64,000 nucleotides of DNA from Comamonadaceae bacterium. GTDB taxonomy: Bacteria; Pseudomonadota; Gammaproteobacteria; Burkholderiales; Burkholderiaceae_C. The stretch covers positions 124,001 to 188,000 of the forward strand of contig CANFOS010000005.1 of NCBI GenBank assembly GCA_947448735.1, written 5' to 3'. The notes beneath the pieces were generated by a model. It searched no databases and was not told the DNA's origin. It was given only the letters and a program-made list of their open reading frames with translations. The position numbers and the translations under genes are program-made. Positions 39,179 through 46,425 of this stretch are shown here, one piece after another (position 1 is the first letter of the stretch; every line of letters starts with the position of its first letter).

Positions 39179-39548
39179 CCCCACTCTTGGCGCCGCCCCT
39201 AAGGTCCAGGTCAACGTGGGCAGCTTGGCGGACATGGGCAAGCGCTTTGTTAGCGTGTGGAAGCAGGCCGAAGCGGGTGCGGCCAACAACCAGACGCACA
39301 TCACCTTTTTAGATGTGCAAACGATGTTTGAAACCCTGTCTCCGCGCCGGCTGGATTTGCTGCGCCATGTGCGCAAGCACGGGGCTGACAATGTGCGTGC
39401 GCTGGCCCAAGCCTTGGGCCGAGACTACAAGAATGTGCATCAAGACGTGACCACGTTGCAATCGGTGGGCCTGCTGGTGCGCGATGGCCGCAAGCTGGCG
39501 GCGCCTTGGGATGAGTTGCAGGCCAATGTATCTTTGATGCCGGCATAA
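39162..39548 (+). CDS. Winged-helix antitoxin partner (HVO_A0114/TumA type)
   Basis: A 128-residue protein with a C-terminal winged helix-turn-helix: SPRRLDLLRHVRKHGADNVRALAQALGRDYKNVHQDVTTLQSVGLLVRDGRK. The N-terminal half contains the segment VNVGSLADMGKRFVSVWKQAE, the expected dimer/toxin-binding part. It overlaps the TumE-type gene by 17 bp. Antitoxin and autorepressor roles are inferred from the pairing and from the palindrome upstream of the operon. Confidence 0.85.
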   Translation: MNLNPNPTLGAAPKVQVNVGSLADMGKRFVSVWKQAEAGAANNQTHITFLDVQTMFETLSPRRLDLLRHVRKHGADNVRALAQALGRDYKNVHQDVTTLQSVGLLVRDGRKLAAPWDELQANVSLMPA

Positions 39549-39573
39549 GGGCGTCAAAACAGTCTTTTTAGCC

Positions 39574-39641
39574 GATTTTCAGGTGTCAAATATGCCTGAA
39601 AGTCCACAAATACGGGCGCAGGCAGCTCCTGAAGTTATAGC
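39574..39641 (-). repeat. Dispersed intergenic repeat, copy H (reversed)
   Basis: Read on the minus strand from 39641 it starts GCTATAACTTCAGGAGCTGC and ends in an ACCTGAAAA stretch, matching copies D and F. Confidence 0.75.
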
Positions 39642-39734
39642 AAGCCTGGGCTAACAAGCGCAGATTGACCGCATGATCAACCTAACAATCGAACATCGCG
39701 TGTTCGATTGATGGGGTGAATAAAACTCAAACTG

Positions 39735-40871
39735 TCAGTTTGCCGCAGCCCGCACCTTCTCATGCCGCAAGAAAAACGCCAGCATCGCGCCTGATGCATC
39801 GGGGCCGTCGGGGTCGGTGTAGCTGCCTTGGGCGTTGCCGCCTGACCAGGCGTGGGGGCCGGCCATCACGCGCCAGCTTTCAACAAACGGCGTGCCGCTG
39901 GCGTTGCTGTAAACGGTGCGTTCTGCGTGATCGGGCTTGCCGGGTGTGCTGCTGCTTTCAATGTTGCTTTTGGTTTTGGTCAGGCTCAGGCCGGACGCTT
40001 TGAGTGCGACCAGTGCAGCGTCGGTGATGAACTCGCTGTTGTCGGGGTTGACGGTGGTGTCTGCTGTGCCATGAAAGACGATGGTTGGCAGGGCCGATGT
40101 TTTGTGGCCTTTGGCACCCGAGCGCATGGCGCTGAAGGCTGACATCACGTCTTGCGCGGCACCTGCGGCCAGGCCTGAATGCACGCCAACAGCGGCAAAC
40201 AGGTTCGGGTACAGGCCAGCCACCACGGCGGCCATGGCCCCGCCTGCTGACAGGCCGGCAACGTACACGCGGGCTGGGTCGGCGCTGTGTTGGGCCATGA
40301 TTTTTTGCGTCAGCGCGGCAATCATGCCGGGCTCCCCACGGCCGGCCTGCTGGTGGCTGGGGTCAAACCAGTTCCAGCAGCGCATGGCATTGCCGCTGGT
40401 GGTTTGTTCGGGGTACAGCACCATGGCGTTGTGCGCGCCTGCCAGCGTGTTCATGGCGGTGCCGTTGGCAAAGTCAAGCGCGTCCTGCTTGCAGCCGTGC
40501 AGCAGCACCACCAGCGGCATCAGCTTGCCCACGGCGTCGCCAGTGGCTGCCGGAATGTACAGGTGGTAGGGGTAGGTGTCGCCTTCAAAGGCGAAGGCAT
40601 GCTTGCTAAAGCTGGCTTTGCGGCCCGGTGTGGCGGCGGGCGTCGGTTGATACCTGTCGGCCGCAGGCAAGATGATGACGGCGGGCGGGTTGTTCGCGTC
40701 CGGCTTGGCCTGGGCGGGTGTGGGTGTGGATTGAGGTGCCGCAGATGGCTCGGCCCCAAACAAGGTGCGTTGTATCAGGCGGGTGGCGTCCAGCAGCTTT
40801 CCCACGCCGGTGAGCTTGGTGGCTTTGAACATGGCCTGGTTGATTGATTTTTGAGCTCGGGACGATGGCAT
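39735..40871 (-). CDS. PHB depolymerase family esterase
   Basis: An alpha/beta hydrolase of the PHB-depolymerase (esterase) family. I prefer the ATG at 40871 (378 residues), because AGGA lies 6 bases upstream and MPSSRAQKSINQAMFKATKL is the usual start of these proteins; an upstream start at 40901 adds ten residues. VVLLHGCKQDALDFANGT holds the oxyanion region, the lipase box is GLSAGG, VFHGTADTTVNPDN holds the acidic residue and GPHAWSGG the His. There is no clear signal peptide, so an intracellular role in polyhydroxyalkanoate or ester turnover is possible. Confidence 0.88.
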   Translation of the reverse strand: MPSSRAQKSINQAMFKATKLTGVGKLLDATRLIQRTLFGAEPSAAPQSTPTPAQAKPDANNPPAVIILPAADRYQPTPAATPGRKASFSKHAFAFEGDTYPYHLYIPAATGDAVGKLMPLVVLLHGCKQDALDFANGTAMNTLAGAHNAMVLYPEQTTSGNAMRCWNWFDPSHQQAGRGEPGMIAALTQKIMAQHSADPARVYVAGLSAGGAMAAVVAGLYPNLFAAVGVHSGLAAGAAQDVMSAFSAMRSGAKGHKTSALPTIVFHGTADTTVNPDNSEFITDAALVALKASGLSLTKTKSNIESSSTPGKPDHAERTVYSNASGTPFVESWRVMAGPHAWSGGNAQGSYTDPDGPDASGAMLAFFLRHEKVRAAAN

Positions 40872-40982
40872 ATGGATTCCTGGGCGCAGCAATTGCTGCA
40901 CCGCAACAAAGCATACGCCTTTTATGTGCTGGCCGCTGCCAAACGGTTACCCCGGCTCAAGTGGGCCTGTGGCCAAGCCTTG

Positions 40983-41534
40983 CTATTTCGCAGCCGCCGC
41001 CAGTGTTTCGCGCAAAACCATCGCCTTGTCGGGGTCGTACGGCCCTTCAACCCGCGCCAGCACCTCGCCTTGGCGATTGAGCACCACGGCGTAAGCGCGA
41101 GCTGTGCTGTTCAAACCGGTGGCTTTGGCAAAAGCCACCTTGTCGATAAACATCGGCAGCATTTTTGCGCGCTCCGTGTCGGCGGTGTACCGGCCCAGCA
41201 AGCGGTTTTCTGCCTCGCTTTTGGCGTCAGGCGAGTTAGGCTCGCCCAACACCGGGATCCGCACCCAGCTGATGCTGGCGTCGTTTTTCAGGTTCAGGCC
41301 TTCTATCCAGCTGTCAGCCTGGCTGCGCTGGTCCCGGTTGAAGGTGACCAAAGCCAGGGTGTGCTCAGACGGCAAGCCCTCGGGCAGGCTGACAGGCGCG
41401 CGCGCCAAAGACTGTGTGCTGTGCGCCGGCAATTGACCCATCACTCTGGCTTCGGTGGGGTACCAGGCGGCAAATCCCACGCCAGCGCAGGCAGCGGCAA
41501 CCCAGGCCAGAGAGGTCACGGTGGTTCGGTTCAT
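40983..41534 (-). CDS. Hypothetical membrane-anchored or secreted protein, thioredoxin-fold-like
   Basis: A 183-residue protein from the ATG at 41534 (GGAG 6 bases upstream); an earlier start at 41570 is less likely. Residues 5-22 are hydrophobic, a signal peptide or anchor. The rest has a pattern resembling thioredoxin-fold proteins of the YtfJ kind: LALVTFNRDQRSQADSWIEGL, ISWVRIPVLGE, KMLPMFIDKVAFAK, then AVVLNRQGEVLARVEGPYD. No CxxC pair is present, so redox catalysis is unlikely. The fold call is tentative and no function can be assigned. Confidence 0.6.
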   Translation of the reverse strand: MNRTTVTSLAWVAAACAGVGFAAWYPTEARVMGQLPAHSTQSLARAPVSLPEGLPSEHTLALVTFNRDQRSQADSWIEGLNLKNDASISWVRIPVLGEPNSPDAKSEAENRLLGRYTADTERAKMLPMFIDKVAFAKATGLNSTARAYAVVLNRQGEVLARVEGPYDPDKAMVLRETLAAAAK

Positions 41535-41723
41535 GGCGTTCTCCGGTGGGTTTGGGCAAAGGCAACACAATCAACATCGCAGGCAGCAGCATCTGCGATT
41601 ACTTTGCAGGTTACCCGTTTACCGCAAACTGTGTATCCGGTTAAAAGTAAAAACCAGAAGAAATTGTGACGTATGCAAATTACCTAAGGGTATTTTTGTG
41701 GTCAAGGCGGCTGAAAATTGACA

Positions 41724-41744
41724 CGCCCACTCGTTTTGTGGGCG
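41724..41744. promoter_or_regulatory. Possible operator upstream of the TetR gene
   Basis: Perfect 7-bp arms CGCCCAC (41724-41730) / GTGGGCG (41738-41744) lie 29 bp before the TetR start, with TTGACA immediately to the left (41718). Autoregulation is suggested, not shown. Confidence 0.4.
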
Positions 41745-41773
41745 CGGCGTCCATGCCCTGCATACAATGAACC

Positions 41774-42406
41774 ATGAACACTGCACTGACCGAGCCGCCC
41801 GCAAGCACCAAAACCAGCTTTAAAGCGCAGATGCTATTGGCCAGAGAGCGGGCCATTGTGGTGGCCGTTAACCGTCTGCTGGCTGAAAAAGGCTTTGACC
41901 TGATGACCGTTGACGAGGTGGCGCTGGAGGTGGGCATTGCCAAAGCCAGCCTGTATAAGCACTTTTCCAGCAAGGAAGACCTGGCCGCCGCCGCCATGGT
42001 GCGGGTGATTGGTCTGGCGCAGGCTTTTCTGGCCAGCTTGCCGGCCGACGCAGCGCCGCTGGGCCAGCTCAAAGCCGTGGCCCGCTGGATGCTGGAACTG
42101 CAAATCAAGGGCGAAATGCCGTCACTGCCAAGCCAAAACTCCAGCCTGCGCGCCAACCTGATGAGCAACAAGGCTTACTTGGATGGCTTGATGCAAATCA
42201 GCGACCAGATGGGTGGCTGGATTGAAGCGGCGCAAGCCGACGGCAGCTTGAGCGCCAGCGTGCCGCCGCTGGTGGTGTTGTACACGCTGTACGCCCGGGC
42301 CTGCGACCCGGTGCCCGGCTTTTTGAAGGCGGGCGGGCAGCACAGCGACGAGGAAATCATTGACCTGGTGCTGGCGACTTGCTTTGACGGGCTGAAAACC
42401 CGTTAA
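41774..42406 (+). CDS. TetR-family transcriptional regulator
   Basis: A 210-residue regulator. The N-terminal HTH is clear: ARERAIVVAVNRLLAEKGFDLMTVDEVALEVGIAKASLYKHFSSKEDLAAAAMVRVI, and the ligand-binding helical domain follows. TetR proteins repress genes until an effector binds. An inverted repeat just upstream is a candidate operator. The divergently oriented thioredoxin-like gene (start 41534) is the nearest potential target. It is unlikely to be the regulator of the catabolic array 7 kb away, though that cannot be excluded. Confidence 0.9.
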   Translation: MNTALTEPPASTKTSFKAQMLLARERAIVVAVNRLLAEKGFDLMTVDEVALEVGIAKASLYKHFSSKEDLAAAAMVRVIGLAQAFLASLPADAAPLGQLKAVARWMLELQIKGEMPSLPSQNSSLRANLMSNKAYLDGLMQISDQMGGWIEAAQADGSLSASVPPLVVLYTLYARACDPVPGFLKAGGQHSDEEIIDLVLATCFDGLKTR

Positions 42407-42430
42407 AGCCCGCAGGTCCGCCCCGCCGGC

Positions 42431-43249
42431 TCACACCGTGATGCAGCTTTGCGGCTTGAAATACAGCTGTTCGTTCTTGCGCGCGTAGCCCAGTGGGTTG
42501 GCCACCACCCGGCAGCCAGCCACCGTGTAGTCCACCGGACAATGCAAATGCCCATGCAGCCAGAGCTGCGCCTGGGGCAGCAAATCGTCCAGCGCATTGC
42601 AAAAACCAGCCGTGCCTGGGTTGACGCCGTAACGTGGGTCGGCGCTGCGCAAACTGGGTGCAAAGTGAGTCACCACTACCGTCTTACCGCTGAAGGGTGT
42701 TGACAAGGCTTGGCGCAGCCAGGCCTGGTTTTGCAGTCCCAGTGCACGCACCGCATCGGCCAGCATGGGCTGGCCGGCCCGCAATGAGTGGTTTCGCTTC
42801 AAGGCAAAGTTGGCGGCGCGAAAGGCTTTGTCTCGCGCTGCCAGCTGCTGGCCGACGGTGACCGGGCCGGTGGCTGCGCTGGTGGAGGTCAGGGCGTCAA
42901 AGTCGGTCCACAGCGTGCAGCCGACAAATCTGACCCCTTCAATGACGGCGACCTCGCGCTCCAGCCAGGTCAAGCCCAGCCGCCGGCACACGCCTTGCAG
43001 CCGTGCATGCGCTTCATCAAAGTCCTGCGCGTCGTATTCATGGTTGCCAGGCACAAACACCACCGGGCAAGGCCAGTTGGCAAAGCGCTGCAGGCCAAAG
43101 TCGGCAATGCCGAGCTGGGTCAGTGATGAGTTGTTTTGGTAAGACCCAATGTCGCCCGCCAGCACCAGCAGGTCAGCGCCGGGCGCGGGCTGGGGCACAA
43201 AGTTGGGATTGGACTCGAAATGCAGGTCCGACAAAAGCTGGATGTTCAC
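42431..43249 (-). CDS. Metallophosphoesterase
   Basis: A calcineurin-like phosphoesterase of about 272 residues. I prefer the GTG at 43249 giving (M)NIQLLSDLHFE, because the metal ligands normally begin within ten residues of the start; the frame is open to 43291. All dimetal motifs are present: LSDLHFE, LAGDIGSY, PGNHEYD, VVTHFAPS and LHGHLHCPVDY. The family hydrolyses phosphate esters or cyclic nucleotides; the substrate is unknown. It stands alone, convergent with the TetR gene. Confidence 0.88.
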   Translation of the reverse strand: MNIQLLSDLHFESNPNFVPQPAPGADLLVLAGDIGSYQNNSSLTQLGIADFGLQRFANWPCPVVFVPGNHEYDAQDFDEAHARLQGVCRRLGLTWLEREVAVIEGVRFVGCTLWTDFDALTSTSAATGPVTVGQQLAARDKAFRAANFALKRNHSLRAGQPMLADAVRALGLQNQAWLRQALSTPFSGKTVVVTHFAPSLRSADPRYGVNPGTAGFCNALDDLLPQAQLWLHGHLHCPVDYTVAGCRVVANPLGYARKNEQLYFKPQSCITV

Positions 43250-43330
43250 CGGCCAGATTGTGGCCGATGGCGCAGATCGGTGTTTTGGCAATGCCCATCA
43301 CGCAGCTTTGCATGATGTTGCCCATTTGAC

Positions 43331-43388
43331 GGCTAAATCAGCCCCAAGGCCAGGAAATACAGGGGCTAATCGCTATGAAAACAATAGC
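43331..43388 (-). repeat. Dispersed intergenic repeat, copy G (reversed)
   Basis: On the minus strand from 43388: GCTATTGTTTTCATAGCGAT, then a CCTGGCCTTGGGGCTGA core. It is a divergent variant lying between parB and the phosphoesterase gene. Confidence 0.65.
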
Positions 43389-43411
43389 GGCAGGGGTTGC
43401 TGCCCGATCCG

Positions 43412-44365
43412 CTATTCGCGGGCAGTCTGCCCGCGCAGCCGCTCGATAAGCCCATTGAGCTCGTCCATCGAGCCGAACTGTATGGCCAGCTCGCCCATGT
43501 CTTCGCGCTTGCCGTGGCGTTTGACGCTCTTTTTAATACGCACCTCGACCTCGGCCATCAGCAGGTCGGCCAGCTCTTCTTCTACCCGTCGGGTGTCGCG
43601 TGATTTTTCTTTGCTGGCTTTTTGCGGTTTGAGCGAAAACTCGGCGCTGAGTTTTTTGACCAGGCTTTCAGCTTCGCGCACCGACATCTTTTTGGCGGCA
43701 ATCTGATTGGCGGCGGTGATTTGGGTGGCACGGTCCAGACTCAACAACGAGCGGGCATGTCCCATGTCAATGTCGCCGGCCATCAGCATGGTTTGCACCG
43801 GCTCGGCCAGGTTCAGCAGCCTTAACAGGTTGCTGGCGGCGCTGCGCGATCTGCCCACGGCCTGCGCGGCCAGCTCATGCGTCAGGCCAAACTCTTTGAC
43901 CAGCCGGTTCAGGCCCTGGGCTTCTTCAAGCGGGTTCAGGTCTTCGCGCTGGATGTTTTCAATCAGCGACATGGCCGCCGCCGCCTCGTCGGGCACGTCG
44001 CGCACCAGCACCGGCACGCTGTCCAGGCCGGCCAGTTTGGCCGCCCTGAATCGCCTTTCACCGGCGATGATTTCGTACTTGCCGTCGTTCGGCCCGGCCG
44101 TCAAACGCCGCACCAGAATCGGCTGCATGATGCCCTGCGCCTTGATCGACTCGGCCAGCTCGTACAGCGCGCCTTCGTCCATGCGGGTGCGCGGTTGGTA
44201 CTGGCCAGCCACCATGTCGCCAAGCCGCAAAGACGCAGGCTGGCCGGGGCTGGTCAGCGCGGTTTCGTTTCCAGCGCTTGGTGATTCGCTGAAGTTATCT
44301 GAAGCTTTGGGGCCCAGCAATGCTTCAAGTCCACGGCCTAGGCCTTTTGGTTTTTTGGTGACCAT
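43412..44365 (-). CDS. parB: Chromosome partitioning protein ParB
   Basis: A 317-residue ParB/Spo0J. The N-terminal CTPase domain carries QPRTRMDEGALYELAESIKAQGIMQPILVRR and the GERRFRAAKLAG motif that binds CTP, and NIQREDLNPLEEAQ follows. The helix-turn-helix that reads parS is LTHELAAQAVGRSRSAASNLLRLL. The C-terminal dimerisation domain is acidic/basic and ends in ERLRGQTARE. It should load at the two parS sites at 4912 and 5987. Unlike the usual parAB operon, its ATPase partner is about 40 kb away; the gene directly upstream encodes the RBBP9 hydrolase. Confidence 0.96.
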   Translation of the reverse strand: MVTKKPKGLGRGLEALLGPKASDNFSESPSAGNETALTSPGQPASLRLGDMVAGQYQPRTRMDEGALYELAESIKAQGIMQPILVRRLTAGPNDGKYEIIAGERRFRAAKLAGLDSVPVLVRDVPDEAAAAMSLIENIQREDLNPLEEAQGLNRLVKEFGLTHELAAQAVGRSRSAASNLLRLLNLAEPVQTMLMAGDIDMGHARSLLSLDRATQITAANQIAAKKMSVREAESLVKKLSAEFSLKPQKASKEKSRDTRRVEEELADLLMAEVEVRIKKSVKRHGKREDMGELAIQFGSMDELNGLIERLRGQTARE

Positions 44366-44451
44366 GGTTTTCTTTCTGTTTGAGCCATTTTATTCGGCTG
44401 TGTTGCCGCCGAGCGATCGCAGCACGCCTAGCCGCGGCACAGCGCGCCAAT

Positions 44452-44997
44452 TCACGGCTTGCCTTGTCGCATCAGGCGGGTCAACACGGCGTGCGCCTCG
44501 GGCCAGTCTTTCAAGCCGCTGTCGCTGTTGATGTGGCCCAGCTCGCCCAGGTCCTGACATGCAGCGCCCCAGGCGGCGGCCATGCGGCGGGCGGTTGTCA
44601 GGCTGCAAAACGGGTCGTTGCCAGAGGCCATGACGACGGCCTGAAACGGCAACTTTTGCAGGGGCGGTGCCCAGCCGGGCAGCATCTGGCAGATGTCATC
44701 GCGGGCGGTGTCGGGCGGGGCCACCAGCAAGGCGGCCTTGACGAGATGCGTGTTTTTGGAATGCGCCGCCCAGGCGGCCACCGTGATGCAGCCCAGGCTG
44801 TGCGCCACCAGCACGGCGGGCTCGGTGCAGCCCAGCAACACGTCCTCGAGCCGCGCTATCCAGTCGCCACGCAGCGGACGCTGCCAGTCGTGCTGTTCGA
44901 CCCGCTGGTAGCCGAACGCGTGCTCCCATCGGCTTTGCCAGTGGTCGGGGCCGCTGTTTTGCCAGCCGGGCAGCAGAAGGACGTTGTTGGCGTTCAT
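44452..44997 (-). CDS. RBBP9/YdeN-family alpha/beta hydrolase
   Basis: A 181-residue small serine hydrolase. VLLLPGWQNSGPDHWQSRWE at the N-terminus and the nucleophile elbow VAHSLGC are diagnostic; ASGNDPFC carries the Asp and LGHINSDSGL the His of the triad. Physiological substrates are not known for the bacterial members. It lies directly upstream of parB on the same strand (86-bp gap), a neighbourhood I recall from Comamonadaceae where it sits between parA and parB. Confidence 0.92.
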   Translation of the reverse strand: MNANNVLLLPGWQNSGPDHWQSRWEHAFGYQRVEQHDWQRPLRGDWIARLEDVLLGCTEPAVLVAHSLGCITVAAWAAHSKNTHLVKAALLVAPPDTARDDICQMLPGWAPPLQKLPFQAVVMASGNDPFCSLTTARRMAAAWGAACQDLGELGHINSDSGLKDWPEAHAVLTRLMRQGKP

Positions 44998-45020
44998 GGC
45001 GGGGCCGGTTCGATGCTCAC

Positions 45021-45085
45021 GTTTTAATAGCTGCTCGTCAAGATTTTGATTGGCCTGGAGGCCGATTCAGTACCTGACAACGGTT
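45021..45085 (+). repeat. Dispersed intergenic repeat, copy E
   Basis: GTTTTAATAGCTGCTCGTCA, then GATTGGCCTGGAGGCCGATT with a GGCCT/AGGCC stem, then an ACCTGACAA end. It lies between the RBBP9 hydrolase and kinase genes. Confidence 0.75.
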
Positions 45086-45118
45086 TTCGGCGGCTTGTCA
45101 GGCATTTTGGCGTAGATT

Positions 45119-46306
45119 TCAAAAGGTGTAGCCGACCCGCGTCTCGTTGCCCTCAATCGCATCGAGCAGCACCATCAGCGGCCCCAGCTGGCGATACCGG
45201 GCGGCGGTCGCGCGAACGTACTTGATAAAGCGCGGCGTATCGGCCAGGTATCTGGGTTTGCCGTCGCGCAGCGTCAGGCGGGCAAAGATGCCGAGGATTT
45301 TCAGGTGGCGCTGCAGGCCCATCCATTCCACCGCACGGTAAAACTCGCCAAAGTCATCGCCCACCGGCAGGCCGGCCTTGCGTGCCTGTTGCCAGTAGCG
45401 AATGGTGATGTCCAGAACGAAGTCTTCCTCCCAGGTCAAAAACGCGTCGCGCATCAGGCTGGCAATGTCGTAGGTGATGGGGCCGTAGACGGCATCCTGA
45501 AAATCAAGGATGCCCAAACCATACGCGGTGTGCGGCATGGTCAGGATATTTTCCGACGGGCCGCCCCTAGGAAAATGCGCCCCCTCGGGGGGCAGCGAAG
45601 GACGCGCAGCGACAAGCGTGGGGGCCATCAAATTACGCGCCATGTAGTCACGGTGAACGAATACCCGCGCCCCGCCGAGAGATTGCAGATTGCTCGCCTT
45701 GATTTGCGCGAAGGCGCTGTCCAGCACGGCTTGCTGGTCGCTGCTTAAAACAAAGCCGCGATGTTGAGCAACATACCAGTCGCGGAACAGCGCCAGCTCA
45801 CGCGACAGCAGCGCGTCGTCATAGGGCGCTAGTACACCGGGTTTTGACGACAGTTGCCAGCGCACCAGCGCATCGACCGCCTGCATGTAAAGCGCGTGGT
45901 GGGTTTGACTGGCTTGTGTGATGGCGTCCACAGCAGGCGACGGCGCAATCACCTCCATCATGGTTTGTGCGCCCAAATCGCTCAGCAGCATGAAACCCGC
46001 GGCTTCGTTCCAGGCCAGAACGCGGGGTGCGGGCAAGCCCGCGTCGGCCATCAGGCCAGCCACTTTCACAAACGGGTGGCAGTCCTCCTTGTCGGGCGGG
46101 GCGTCCATGATGATGCAGCTGCCGCCAGCGGCTTTGTCGATTCTGAAATAGCGCCGAAAGCTGGCGTCGGCCGACGCCAGCCGCGTGCTGGCTGGTGCCA
46201 GCCCGTGCGGTGTGGCGATGCTTTGCAGCCAGGCGGCAAACGCCTGCGCGCGGGCCGGGTCAGCCCAGGTGACAGGGGTTGCGGGTAGTTCAGGGAAATG
46301 GTTCAT
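45119..46306 (-). CDS. amgK: AmgK-like amino-sugar kinase (N-acetylmuramate/N-acetylglucosamine 1-kinase type)
   Basis: A 395-residue phosphotransferase of the aminoglycoside-kinase fold, next to and divergent from lptD as in pseudomonads. Characterised AmgK enzymes phosphorylate cell-wall amino sugars for peptidoglycan recycling with MurU. Visible motifs are FRRYFRIDKA, CIIMDAPPDKEDCHPFVKVA, the catalytic loop VFVHRDYMARNLM and the Mg-binding GILDFQDAVYGPITYD. About 24 residues (roughly 227-250) between the last two come from an in-frame dispersed repeat. No murU gene is adjacent. Function is inferred from family and neighbourhood. Confidence 0.85.
   Translation of the reverse strand: MNHFPELPATPVTWADPARAQAFAAWLQSIATPHGLAPASTRLASADASFRRYFRIDKAAGGSCIIMDAPPDKEDCHPFVKVAGLMADAGLPAPRVLAWNEAAGFMLLSDLGAQTMMEVIAPSPAVDAITQASQTHHALYMQAVDALVRWQLSSKPGVLAPYDDALLSRELALFRDWYVAQHRGFVLSSDQQAVLDSAFAQIKASNLQSLGGARVFVHRDYMARNLMAPTLVAARPSLPPEGAHFPRGGPSENILTMPHTAYGLGILDFQDAVYGPITYDIASLMRDAFLTWEEDFVLDITIRYWQQARKAGLPVGDDFGEFYRAVEWMGLQRHLKILGIFARLTLRDGKPRYLADTPRFIKYVRATAARYRQLGPLMVLLDAIEGNETRVGYTF
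45556..45627. repeat. Dispersed GC-rich repeat inserted in frame in amgK
   Basis: The segment contains CCCCCTCGGGGGGCAGCGAA and continues GGACGCGCAGCGACAAGCG, a sequence I recognise as a frequent intergenic repeat in Comamonadaceae. Its CCCCC/GGGGG hairpin is intact. Translated, it gives the low-complexity Pro/Gly stretch of the kinase. Confidence 0.75.
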
Positions 46307-46425
46307 GGCATGACCCGGTTGGCGGGGCTGTTGGCGTGTTCTGACGGGGGTGAGACGGCGGGTGGGCCGTCGGCGGGGTCATGGATAATCAAGGCTGATT
46401 TTACAAACGGGTTGACCTCTTGCCA

